From the NCBI RefSeq assembly GCF_045209745.1, contig NZ_CP109273.1:5704001-5768000 (forward strand): a stretch of 64,000 nucleotides of DNA. Reading direction: 5' to 3'. Shown in pieces: positions 25,683 to 34,040 of this stretch. The DNA is from Micromonospora sp045209745. Its GTDB lineage: Bacteria; Actinomycetota; Actinomycetes; Mycobacteriales; Micromonosporaceae. Within the stretch, counting starts at the first letter, position 1, and every line of letters begins with the position of its first letter. The notes beneath the pieces were generated by a model. That model saw only the letters and a list, made by a program, of their open reading frames with translations. It had not been told where the DNA came from and searched no databases. The position numbers and the translations under genes were made by a program.

Positions 25683-26332
25683 CGACGACCCGGGTGCTGA
25701 TCGCGGACGACCAGGCCATCGTCCGTACCGGCATGGCCATGATCCTCGCGGCCGAGGACGGCATCGAGGTCGTCGCGCAAGCCCACGACGGCCTGGAGGC
25801 GGTCGAGCAGGTGGCCCGGCACCGCCCCGACGTCGTGCTGATGGACATCCGGATGCCCCGCCTCGACGGCCTGGAGGCGCTGCGGCTGCTCACCCGGCCC
25901 GGGGTCGTTCATGTGCCGAGGGTGGTGATGGTGACGACCTTCGACGACGACGAGTACGTGCACCGTGCGCTGCGGGGCGGCGCCTACGGCTTTCTGCTGA
26001 AAGACGCCGGGCCCCGGCTGCTGGCGGAGGCCGTCCGGTCGGCGGCCCTGGGCGAGGCGCTGATCAGCCCCTCCGTCACCGTGCGGCTGCTCCAGCGGTT
26101 CACCGAACCGGCTCGGCAGCCACTACGCCCACCCGGCGGAGCGCTGTCACGGCGAGAGGAGGACATCGTCGGCCTGGTGGCTCGAGGACACACCAACGCC
26201 GAGATCGCCACCGGCCTCCATATCAGCACCGGAACGGTCAAGACGCATCTCAGCAACATCCAGAGCAAGCTCGACGTCCGCAACCGGGTGGAGATCGCGG
26301 CCTGGGCATGGCAGTCCGGCCTAGTGCGATGA
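25679..26332 (+). CDS. Response regulator (NarL/FixJ, LuxR-type HTH)
   Basis: A 217-residue partner of the kinase just upstream. The receiver domain has D10/D11, the phosphoacceptor D56 (VVLMDIRMP) and the conserved lysine in FLLKDAG. The C-terminal LuxR-type helix-turn-helix is complete (LSRREEDIVGLVARGHTNAEIA... and the recognition helix VKTHLSNIQSKL). ATG overlaps the kinase stop by 4 nt. The target may be the divergent vanZ gene or genes outside this island. Confidence 0.92.
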   Translation: MTTTRVLIADDQAIVRTGMAMILAAEDGIEVVAQAHDGLEAVEQVARHRPDVVLMDIRMPRLDGLEALRLLTRPGVVHVPRVVMVTTFDDDEYVHRALRGGAYGFLLKDAGPRLLAEAVRSAALGEALISPSVTVRLLQRFTEPARQPLRPPGGALSRREEDIVGLVARGHTNAEIATGLHISTGTVKTHLSNIQSKLDVRNRVEIAAWAWQSGLVR

Positions 26333-26411
26333 GCGGCGAGGGCCTATCCCGTGCAGCCTCCGGCACGTGCGGAACCCCAGTTCGGATGCCGTCTGTATGA
26401 AGGCCATCAGT

Positions 26412-26451
26412 GATCTTGTTCAGCGATCGATCGTTACCTGAACAAGATCAA
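26412..26451. repeat. 13-bp inverted repeat before recombinase relic
   Basis: TGATCTTGTTCAG at 26412-26424 and CTGAACAAGATCA at 26439-26451 are perfect inverted repeats around a 14-nt spacer (CGATCGATCGTTAC). The site lies 100 nt before the recombinase pseudogene. It may be a resolution subsite of the former Tn3-type element, a regulator site, or a terminator for the response regulator gene. Confidence 0.6.
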
Positions 26452-26550
26452 CAAATGACTACGGGGACGGCCAGTGCCGTCCAGAAAACCCGTCCAACAA
26501 CCCGGCGCGTCCAACAAGGAGCCCCGGCGATTGTTGGCATGATCACCGGC

Positions 26551-27305
26551 ATGGACACCGCCCCCGCCCCCGCCCTCGTCCCGGCCGCCGTCGCCGGTGA
26601 CCTACTCGCCCCGGCGACACTGACCGGCGTCCTCGTCGGCTAAGGCCGCGTCTCCACCCGCGACCAGAACCTTGCCCGCCAGGAAGCGGGGCTGAAGGCG
26701 GCCGGCTGCGCCAAGTGCTTCTTCGACAAAGCCAGCGGTAAGAACACCGACCGGCCCGGCCTGCACTCCGCCTACGAGTACCTGCGCCCCGGCGACGCGC
26801 TGACCGTGGTGTCCCTCGACCGGCTCGGCCGGTCCCTGGAAGACCTCATCGGCATCGTCGCCACCTCAAACGCATGGGCGTCGGGTTCCTGTCCCTTGCC
26901 GAGAAGCTGGACACCACCACTCCCGGCGGGATGTTCATCTTCCACGTCTTCGCAGCCCTCGCCGAGTTCATCCGCAACATCATCGTCGCCAACACCAACG
27001 ACGGCCTGGCCGCCGCCCGAGCCCGCGGCCAACGCCTCGGCCGACCCCCGGTGATGACACCCGAGAAGGTCGCCTACGCCCTCTCGCTGCTGGTCGAGCC
27101 CGAGCGTTCGCTGCGCTCGATCGCGACCCTGCTCAAAATCTCCCCGACCACCCTCTACAAGGTCCTGCCCGAACTGCTCACACCCGAGCAGGCCACGACG
27201 CGCCTGGGCAAACAGATCGACAGGCTGCCCGCCAACCCCCGCCCGGCACCCTCCCTCACCGCGTACGACCAGCTGCTCACCCAGCGACCCAGCCGAGAAG
27301 ACTAA
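26551..27305 (+). pseudogene. Serine recombinase (resolvase), twice broken
   Basis: Reading across the defects gives a resolvase/invertase of about 250 residues. The N-terminal motif should read VGY-GRVSTRDQ, but the tyrosine codon is a TAA stop at 26641-26643. The catalytic serine in RVST is still encoded. The frame continues to SLDRLGRSLEDLIGIVAT, where one base appears lost near 26865, and resumes as KRMGVGFLSLAEKLDTT. The AEFIRNIIVANTNDGLAAARARG helix and C-terminal HTH are intact. It is a decayed TnpR of a Tn3-type element. Confidence 0.85.
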
Positions 27306-27518
27306 AGATCAACTAACTAAATGGTCCCCGCTGACACGAACGTTAGGAAACCCCCCTTTCGCGGACGCTCGCCGGAGGCGATCCACCGCTCGACCTTGGG
27401 CTTGTGATGCCAGCCACCCTCACACCGTCGACGCCGAGCGGCACTCGACAACACCGGGAAGCGCTGGCCTGCCCAAGCATCCGCTAGATCAACTTTTTGG
27501 CGGCTGGTGACACGTTTC
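27306..27518. other. Element-end DNA beside truncated PPOX gene
   Basis: About 210 nt without a gene. It includes CTAACTAAATGG and GGAAACCCCCC tracts, unlike the surrounding codon-rich DNA, that may be a terminal repeat of the Tn3-type element. The right edge meets the truncated PPOX gene at 27519. Confidence 0.4.
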
Positions 27519-27668
27519 TTACCAACACCCCCAGTGGTACGACAGGGGGATGAGGTGGACGCCGCCCGGGAAGCCCGACGTCGCGACCCAGAGATCGATC
27601 TCGTTCTCCAACTTCGCACGAGTGTCCCGCAGTCTTTCCTCAAGCCCACGCGGCGGCGCGCCCGTCAT
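27519..27668 (-). pseudogene. Truncated PPOX (pyridoxamine-phosphate oxidase-like) gene
   Basis: A 49-codon N-terminal fragment of a flavin/F420-dependent PPOX-class protein. It starts ATG at 27668 and shows the family opening IDLWVATSG...GVHLIPLSYHW, then stops abruptly at TAA (27519-27521). These proteins are normally 130-150 residues. The missing C-terminal part points into the element-end DNA and recombinase relic, so insertion of that element probably cut the gene. Confidence 0.65.
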
Positions 27669-27737
27669 GCTTTCTCCATTCACTTTGTGCGGCCGTCTCG
27701 TGATCGGCGGCCAGGTTGGGCAGGCAGCAGTGACGCG

Positions 27738-28364
27738 TCAGGGCGTGGGCGCCAGCGATGCGGCCTCCCACGCGAACCCGTCCGGGTCGGTGAACGGCCC
27801 GGCACCGCCGCCGATCATGAGCCGGTGCGATCCGGTGCCGTCGGGAGCGACGCCGAGGTCCTTGGCAAGTGCACGGCGCCGGTACAGCGCCAGCTTGACA
27901 GGGTTCGACCCAGCGGCGAACTCGACGTACATGCGGGCAAAGCTCTTCGCCACGGCAAGGCCGCGCTCGACGTAGAACCGCTTGCTCGCGGCCACGTCCG
28001 CCACTCCCAGCAGGAGCACCATCTCGTCGATCTGCCGGGTGGCCGGGCCGGTGTCCTTCTTCGCCGAGGTCGCGACCTTCCAGATCGTCCCGTCCGGGGC
28101 CTGGACGACTCCGCCGTAGCCCCAGAGCGACTTCGCGGCAGGCTTCACCGACGTGGCGCCGGCGTCCAGGGCAGCGCCGATGAGGCTGTTGACGGTGGCC
28201 GGCTGGGACACCGTGAGCGCGAGCGTGAACCCACGGAAGCCGGTCGTCGGTGCCTCCGAGGCCCGCAGGCGTATCTGGGTGTCCAAACCGAAGGCGTCGG
28301 CGTAGAAGCGGTTGGCCGCCGTGGGGTCGGCCACGTCGAGGGTGACGGATTCGATGTTTGCCAT
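27738..28364 (-). CDS. Two-domain VOC (glyoxalase-like) protein
   Basis: A 208-residue protein with two vicinal-oxygen-chelate modules, about residues 1-105 (ANIESVTLDVADPTAANRFY...) and 110-208 (MVLLLGVADVAASKRFY...). VOC proteins bind metals and act as dioxygenases, lyases or antibiotic-binding resistance proteins; no specific activity can be read. TAACGT lies 7 nt before the ATG at 28364, supporting this start and a leaderless message, rather than the ATGs at 28370/28373. Confidence 0.8.
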   Translation of the reverse strand: MANIESVTLDVADPTAANRFYADAFGLDTQIRLRASEAPTTGFRGFTLALTVSQPATVNSLIGAALDAGATSVKPAAKSLWGYGGVVQAPDGTIWKVATSAKKDTGPATRQIDEMVLLLGVADVAASKRFYVERGLAVAKSFARMYVEFAAGSNPVKLALYRRRALAKDLGVAPDGTGSHRLMIGGGAGPFTDPDGFAWEAASLAPTP

Positions 28365-28481
28365 GCCCATCACGTTAGGCGTGGCTCGGCGACCGGTGCT
28401 TCTTGATTCCTGACTGGTCCTGACACCTGTCGCAGGTGGTCGCGACGCCGGCCAGCATGGCCGAATCGATGACCGGACGGT

Positions 28482-28892
28482 TCAGCAAAGCTCCTGGATG
28501 CGGACCAGATTGCCGGCGGGATCGCGGAAGGCGCAGTCGCGGATGCCGTACGCCTGCTCGGTCGGCTCCTGGACGACCTCGGCGTCGCCGGCCTGCAGCT
28601 TTTCGAAGGCGCCGTCGAGGTCCCGGGTGGCCAGCAGGATCCAGCCGTAGGTGCCCTTGGCCATCATCTCGGCGACGGTCCGGCGCTCGTCGTCGGTGAC
28701 CCCCGGGTCGGCGGCCGGCGGCGCCAGGAGGATGGAGGTGCCGGGGTGGTCGACGGGGCCGACGGTGATCCACCGCATCGTGCCCTGACCGACGTCGCTG
28801 CGGACCTCGAAGCCGAGGGCGTCGCGGTAGAAGGACAGGGATGCCTCCGGGTCGACATGCGGGAGGAAGCTCGTGTTAATGGTGATGTCCAT
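28482..28892 (-). CDS. VOC (glyoxalase-like) protein
   Basis: A 136-residue single VOC domain, starting MDITINTSFLPHVDPEAS and ending with the typical RDPAGNLVRIQEL block. Likely a metal-dependent small-molecule-binding enzyme; the substrate is unknown. The ATG at 28892 is chosen because TAGCAT ends 7 nt upstream, a leaderless layout. It is transcribed in the same direction as the VOC gene at 27738, and the 117-nt gap suggests separate promoters. Confidence 0.82.
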   Translation of the reverse strand: MDITINTSFLPHVDPEASLSFYRDALGFEVRSDVGQGTMRWITVGPVDHPGTSILLAPPAADPGVTDDERRTVAEMMAKGTYGWILLATRDLDGAFEKLQAGDAEVVQEPTEQAYGIRDCAFRDPAGNLVRIQELC

Positions 28893-29302
28893 GACGATCA
28901 TGCTAGAGACGCGGCTTCCCGACACAGTGACAAGGTCTTCACTGTGGCCGAGGGGGTGGTCCCGATGACCATGCCGAATCAGGACCGGATGCGATTCGAG
29001 CGTTCCGAGCGCGGGAGGACAGCCGCTCGTCGGTGCGGCTGCGGGCAGCGCTGGCGGGCGGCACGACCCCTGACCCGCGTTTCATCGACAAGCTCATCGA
29101 CGACGCGCGATCGAGCCCGAATTTGGGCCCGTCCAACTGGCAGCCTCGCGTGTTCGATCGGACCGGGTTTTCCGCCGCAGGCCGGCCACTGTCGGAGCGC
29201 GTCACGGACCGTAGCGAAAGCGAGCTAGGGTCGGCGTCCGGATCTGTCGCAATGAGTGCGCCGCGTGGTGCCGGCCGGCAGCGGGCCTGGGACGATCTTG
29301 CC
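28893..29302. other. Gap before NUDIX gene, no convincing gene
   Basis: About 400 nt. It holds the leaderless promoter of the VOC gene at its left edge. A short plus-strand frame around 29040-29170 contains a helix-like stretch but lacks a start signal. I see no complete gene. Confidence 0.4.
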
Positions 29303-29725
29303 ATGGCGACCTATGAAATTGCGCTGGTGCTTCTCGTCGATTCCTCGGAGGCGGTACTCCTGCAGCACCGCGATGATCAAACTTCGGCTTCTCCGAACCA
29401 GTGGAGCCTGCCGGGTGGTCATGTCGAGCCGGGCGAGACGCCTGAACAGGCGGCGCACCGGGAGCTATTGGAGGAGACGGGCCTGAGGACGGGTGAGTTG
29501 CGTGCGTTGTGGAGCGGCCCACGTCCGTACGAGGCCGGCTTCCCGCACACGGTGACTGTTCACGTCTTCCGTGGCAGGACCGATGCTCGGCAACAGGATG
29601 TGGCGGTCGGCGAGGGCCGCGCAATGGTGTTCGTCCCGCGGGACGAGGTTCTCGACCGCGACCTGGCCGTGACGACCGCCGCAGTCCTGCCGCTCCATCT
29701 CTGCAGCTCCGGCGAGACGCACTGA
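29303..29725 (+). CDS. NUDIX hydrolase
   Basis: A 140-residue NUDIX pyrophosphatase. The NUDIX box is clear: GGHVEPGETPEQAAHRELLEE followed by TG, matching Gx5Ex7REUxEExGU. It hydrolyses nucleoside-diphosphate-linked compounds; the substrate is not predictable. The ATG at 29303 gives the normal family start (MATYEIALVLLV); the frame is open further upstream to 29033 but is not NUDIX-like. Confidence 0.88.
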   Translation: MATYEIALVLLVDSSEAVLLQHRDDQTSASPNQWSLPGGHVEPGETPEQAAHRELLEETGLRTGELRALWSGPRPYEAGFPHTVTVHVFRGRTDARQQDVAVGEGRAMVFVPRDEVLDRDLAVTTAAVLPLHLCSSGETH

Positions 29726-30237
29726 TTTGCCGGGATCAGCGCGGACGCGACCCAACAGTGGCTACGAAGCGTCATGGCAGTCAGGCCGCCCAGTTCTCGG
29801 GCATGCGGAGGACGGGACGTTGCTTCGAGCGGCAGTCGGCAGTCGGCTGGCAGCGAGCGGCGGTCGACTGGAGCGAGCGGCGCTCAACTGGCAGGGTCAC
29901 GTATCCGATGTAATGGCGATTCGTCAGCTTCGTCGACCAGGCCGTCGGTGGCACCTGGTACCGCTACAGCCCGTCATGACGATCTACCCAGGAGATCTCT
30001 TCCCAAGGTGGCTGCTCGCGGCTCTCCACAGCAGCGGAAACGAACCCCTTCGTCACTGCTGGTGAAGCCGCTCGGCGTCCGCCCACATACTGATTCGCCC
30101 ATGACCGGATGTCGATCGGGTGCCGTGCCGCGGGTGCCTTTCCGGCGAACGCAGAAACTGTCCCAACCGCATGCGCGAGGTGACGTCCGGCTCAGATGTG
30201 TGCCCTGCCGACGGGCTGACCGACGGGCGCGGTGCCG
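29726..30237. other. Non-coding gap with short GC repeats
   Basis: About 510 nt between a NUDIX gene and a serine hydrolase. The part at 29818-29900 has imperfect repeats around GAGCGGC and GTCGRCTGG (for example CGAGCGGCAGTCGGCAGTCGG). Frames here have no start signal or protein-like composition. Nothing else was recognised. Confidence 0.35.
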
Positions 30238-31224
30238 TCAAGCCATTGCGGGGAGGATGACCCGTTCCAGCACCGTGAGCGGGGTCCGCCACTGGTCGGG
30301 GTCGTCGTAGTTGCCGGCGGTGACGGCCACGGTGAGGTCCAGGTCGGGCAGGACGAACAGGCGCTGGCCGCCGTTGCCCATGCCGGCCACCAGCCGATGG
30401 CCCTCGATGGATTCGATGTACCACTGGTAGCCGTACTGCGCGCCCCAGGGGGTCTTCAGGCGTGGTTGGAGCATCGTTCGGATCCAGTCGGCGGGGACGA
30501 TCGGCTGACCGTCCCAGGTTCCCTCGGCCACCACCAGCTCGCCGAGCCTGGCCAGGTCGCGGGGCGCGAGTCGCAGCCCGGACGCGGCGGAGGCCATTCC
30601 GTCCGCGCCGGTCATCCACTCGAAGCTGCCGATGCCCAGCGGCGCGAACAGCACGGCCTGCGCGTACTGCGGCAGCGATTGCCCGGTGCCGTCGGCGATC
30701 AGTCGGCCGAGCAGAGCCGTGGCACCGCCGCAGTAGGTCCATCGGGTGCCGGGCGGCTCGATGATCGGCCGCTCCAGGATGTACCGGTACCGGTCCGGCG
30801 CCAGCTCCATCGCGATCTCGGCGTTGGCCGGGCTGTTGTACGGGAGATCTTCGCGCCATTCCACGCCCAACGACATTGTCAGCGCGTGCTCGATGGTGAG
30901 CCGGGCATGCCGGGGGTCGGCTGCCAGGTCGGGGTACTGCGGGAACCGCCGCAGGAGCGGCTCCGCCGGCGGCGGGACCAACCCTTCGCCGAGCGCAATG
31001 CCGTACAACAGCACGGTCACACTCTTGGTGACGGACCGGATGTCGTGCAGCGTCTCGGGCCCGAACTCGACGACGCCCAGCGACTCGCCCCAGGCGAAGT
31101 CCTCGCCGGCCATGTAGTACTCCAGCAAGGTTTGACCACCGCGAACCGCCGCGACGGCGTGCAGACCGCCGACCTGGCCAGCTTGGAGTACTTCGTCGAG
31201 ACGGTCACGCAACTGCGTCATCAT
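30238..31224 (-). CDS. Serine hydrolase (class C beta-lactamase family)
   Basis: A 328-residue penicillin-binding-protein-like serine hydrolase. The catalytic SxxK is SVTK in HDIRSVTKSVTVLLYG. The second motif is YCG in WTYCGG, replacing the usual YxN or YxS, and a late NGG-type third motif (GMGNGGQRLFV) is present. There is no signal peptide, so it is probably cytoplasmic and more likely an esterase or peptidase than a true beta-lactamase. GGAG lies 5-6 nt before the ATG at 31224. Confidence 0.85.
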   Translation of the reverse strand: MMTQLRDRLDEVLQAGQVGGLHAVAAVRGGQTLLEYYMAGEDFAWGESLGVVEFGPETLHDIRSVTKSVTVLLYGIALGEGLVPPPAEPLLRRFPQYPDLAADPRHARLTIEHALTMSLGVEWREDLPYNSPANAEIAMELAPDRYRYILERPIIEPPGTRWTYCGGATALLGRLIADGTGQSLPQYAQAVLFAPLGIGSFEWMTGADGMASAASGLRLAPRDLARLGELVVAEGTWDGQPIVPADWIRTMLQPRLKTPWGAQYGYQWYIESIEGHRLVAGMGNGGQRLFVLPDLDLTVAVTAGNYDDPDQWRTPLTVLERVILPAMA

Positions 31225-31230
31225 GGGCAC

Positions 31231-31762
31231 TCCGAGGGGATATCGGCCAGCGGAACAGCATGCTCGTTATACCGGAATTTCCGCTTTCGGAGCGGCCCGG
31301 GTGAGAGGGCCTAGCCCGGCCCGCCGCAGCGATGATTCGGTCGTGAGAGACGGCCACGTCCTGGCGCAGAGCCTCGACGTCAACGTCCAGAACCGTGCCG
31401 GCCCATTTTGCGTACCAGACCTTCGATGAGGTCGCTGTCAACGGCGCGCGGGGTGGTGCCGAGCACGAGCAGCACAACCCGCCACGTCCAGTGCGAGCTG
31501 CCGCCGCGCATCCGCATCTGCCGTGACATGGCGCGCCAGTCGTCCGGACATCCTCACGGTCAGTACGGCATCCAGATCGCCCGCCGCGTCATCAGACGAT
31601 GATCGTGGATGCAGATCTCGCCGCCAGCACCATGCTCCGTGTGACTCACCGTGATTGCGGACGAGCCATGGACGCGAATACAAGACAGTTGGATTACGCG
31701 AGCCTGCCAGTCGAGAGGGCCATTTAGGTACGCGAGACGCACTTCACCCGGCCGTACGCGGG
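31231..31762. other. Gene-poor gap, no supported gene
   Basis: About 530 nt between the serine hydrolase and the HNH gene. Both strands hold only short frames. One minus-strand frame near 31480-31560 has an RHH- or antitoxin-like texture (VRMSGRLARHV) but is not convincing. The region is slightly lower in GC at 31560-31700. Treat as remnant or regulatory DNA. Confidence 0.35.
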
Positions 31763-32224
31763 CTACGAGCGGCCGTACGCCGCGCGCGCCTGGGCGACCT
31801 CGGCGGCGGCGCGTTCACGCCAACGGCGTTGGGCCTCCCGGTTGCACGCCCGGCAGACCCGACGGTATCGGCCCGTGGCGTCGTCGAGCTCGCGGTCGTG
31901 GCCGTTGCGGCACTGCGGTGGCTGCGACCGGGTCCGGCAGGTCTCTGAGCGGCTGACCTGGCGCAGATGCGTCGGCTCGATGCAGTCGGCGACACCGCAG
32001 AGGTGATCGACGTCGAGGGTGGGGTCGTACCCGCCGACGAGGACCACGAACGCGGCGATGTGCGCCCAGGCCCGCCCGGCGACCTTCTGGTGGACCCCGC
32101 GTCGCTGACCGTAGCCGTGGATGACGAGACAGCCGTCGTCGGTGCGGTGCGAGCGCCCCAGCAGGTACGCACGCAGCGACTCCTCGGTGTGGTACCGCGA
32201 GAGACCCTTCACCGCCGAGAGCAC
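31763..32224 (-). CDS. HNH endonuclease-like protein
   Basis: A 153-residue protein with a compact HNH fold. The motif reads DVDHLCGVADCIEPTHL, supplying the first histidine pair and the zinc cysteines, and a CRNGH...CRAC zinc ribbon follows. HNH proteins are DNA nucleases of restriction, phage or intron origin; this one stands alone. TACGGT lies 6 nt before the GTG at 32224, a leaderless arrangement. It is preceded by the GT39 gene on the same strand. Confidence 0.82.
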   Translation of the reverse strand: MLSAVKGLSRYHTEESLRAYLLGRSHRTDDGCLVIHGYGQRRGVHQKVAGRAWAHIAAFVVLVGGYDPTLDVDHLCGVADCIEPTHLRQVSRSETCRTRSQPPQCRNGHDRELDDATGRYRRVCRACNREAQRRWRERAAAEVAQARAAYGRS

Positions 32225-32248
32225 GCCGTCACCGTACCCGCGCCGCTG

Positions 32249-33808
32249 TCACCCGGTGTGGCGTACCTCGGTGTCCCAGATCTGCGCCCACGGACGCCGC
32301 AGCCCTCGGCATACGAAGATCGGGCCGCCGTTCTCGTCGTTGTCCACCTCGACCCGCTGATCCACCCGCCCGGCGAGCGTGCACTCGTCGAACCACGTGT
32401 TCAGCCGGTCGGGACGGTCCCAGCCGACGGCGATGACCACGTCCGCGTCGGCGGGTGGCCGGCCGAAATCGACCATGCTGTTGTGCCCGGAGTACGCGCG
32501 GGGCAGGTCACGGGCCGGACCGTAGCGGGCCAGCGCACCGGCCTCGCCGTAGTTGCCGGTCAGGACGACCGCCCGCGAACGCTCCTCGGGCGGCAGACCA
32601 CGGTGGACGGTGGCGACCGAGTCGGCGAACGCCGGCCAGCCGATGGTCTCGCCGGCGTCGTAGTTGACGTCGAGCACGAAACCGGGCAGCCGGTCGGCCG
32701 GCAGCACCGGCAGCAGCAGCACGATGGTGGGCAGGAGGAACGGCACCGCGCCCAGCGCGAGCAGGCCCCGACGCAGGCGGACTGACCCGCGCGACGCCCA
32801 GGCGACGGTCACCACCGCGCCGGCGGCGGTGAGGACCAGCAGCAGCGGCGCGTCGTAGTAGCCCTTGCCGCCGGCGATCAGCACGACGCCGACCACGACC
32901 AACCAGGACCAACCCACCGCCCGGTACGCCCGCCACGCCGGTCGGCGCAGGAGCGCGACGAGGCCGGCGATCCAGATCGGCACGGCGTACGGGCTGATGA
33001 TGACGAACTGGAGGGTGAACGCGTTGAGGCGGCCACTGTAGGAGCTGTCGCCTTCGGAGATGGAGGCCGCCACACCGAGCTGCGGAAAGCCGTGCGTCGC
33101 CTGCCAGATCAGGTTCGGTGCGGCCAGCAGCACGGCGATCCCGGCGGCGGCGAGCACCCACCGGTCGCGCAGCAGCCGGCGTGGCCCGGCGATGAGCACC
33201 CCGGCGATCAGGCCCACGGCCAGCAGCGCGGGCAGCACCTTGCTGAGCATGCCCACGCCGAGCGCCAGCCCGATGCCCAGCGCCCAGCGGCTGTCGCCGG
33301 TGCGCAGCAACCGCACCGCACACCACGCCGCGGCCAGCCAGACCAGCAGGTCGACGGTGGTGGTGCTGAGCAGGTGCCCGCCGGCGAGCACGATGCCGGA
33401 CAGCGCGGCCAGCACCGCCGCGAAGGTCTGCCCGCCCCGGCCGGCGCCCAGCTCACGGGCGATGGCGGCGACCAGCAGGACCGCGCCGCCGGCCAGCAAC
33501 GCCGACGGGGTACGCAGCACCACCAGGTTGCCCGGCGCGATCGTGTCGAGCAGCCGGGCCAGCGCCGGAACCAGGGGGCCCTGATCGACGTAACCCCAGT
33601 CCAGGTGTCGGCCGGCGAGCAGGAAGTACAGCTCGTCGCGGTGGTAGCCGTAGCGGCCGGCGAGCAGCAGCAGCGTCACGCTGACCGCCCCGGCCACCAG
33701 CCATGGCCCGAGCGTGCGGGGGCCGGGCGTCGGTGGCCCCGGCGGCGGGGACGTTGGAGCCGGCTGGTGGGGGCGGTCGGTGGCGGTGGAGGGTTCGCTC
33801 ACGCACAC
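32249..33808 (-). CDS. GT39/ArnT-like membrane glycosyltransferase
   Basis: A 519-residue protein with about 11-12 membrane helices. The first external loop carries the GT39 acidic motif in YHRDELYFLLAGRHLDWGYVDQG. Such enzymes transfer sugars from polyprenyl-phosphate donors to lipids, proteins or wall polymers outside the membrane. The C-terminal ~120 residues form a soluble domain. A GTG at 33808 or 33802 is the likely start because the membrane region begins near residue 34; the frame is open further upstream. Polyprenol-phosphate-mannose from the Ppm1 at 11617 would be a suitable donor. Confidence 0.82.
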   Translation of the reverse strand: MCVSEPSTATDRPHQPAPTSPPPGPPTPGPRTLGPWLVAGAVSVTLLLLAGRYGYHRDELYFLLAGRHLDWGYVDQGPLVPALARLLDTIAPGNLVVLRTPSALLAGGAVLLVAAIARELGAGRGGQTFAAVLAALSGIVLAGGHLLSTTTVDLLVWLAAAWCAVRLLRTGDSRWALGIGLALGVGMLSKVLPALLAVGLIAGVLIAGPRRLLRDRWVLAAAGIAVLLAAPNLIWQATHGFPQLGVAASISEGDSSYSGRLNAFTLQFVIISPYAVPIWIAGLVALLRRPAWRAYRAVGWSWLVVVGVVLIAGGKGYYDAPLLLVLTAAGAVVTVAWASRGSVRLRRGLLALGAVPFLLPTIVLLLPVLPADRLPGFVLDVNYDAGETIGWPAFADSVATVHRGLPPEERSRAVVLTGNYGEAGALARYGPARDLPRAYSGHNSMVDFGRPPADADVVIAVGWDRPDRLNTWFDECTLAGRVDQRVEVDNDENGGPIFVCRGLRRPWAQIWDTEVRHTG

Positions 33809-34040
33809 ATCATCACCGATTCGCTGCGGTATTTCTCGTCTGCCACCTGACGTCGACCCCTGCGCGGCGTCCACCGCCAGGAAGCAGTGCGGCCAGCAGC
33901 CGGCACGGGCCCGTAGGAGGCGAGGCCCGTGCCGGCCGACGGTGATCACCCCCATCACCGTCTCCCGCCAGCGGCGGCTCAGCCGGATCGTGTTGATTTC
34001 CGGCCGTGCCGTCGTGGCGTGGTTTCACCCCGAACAACGC

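Noticed and set aside
29774..30310. A 178-codon plus-strand frame
   Set aside because: Ser/Arg-rich, no start signal, overlaps the serine hydrolase end.
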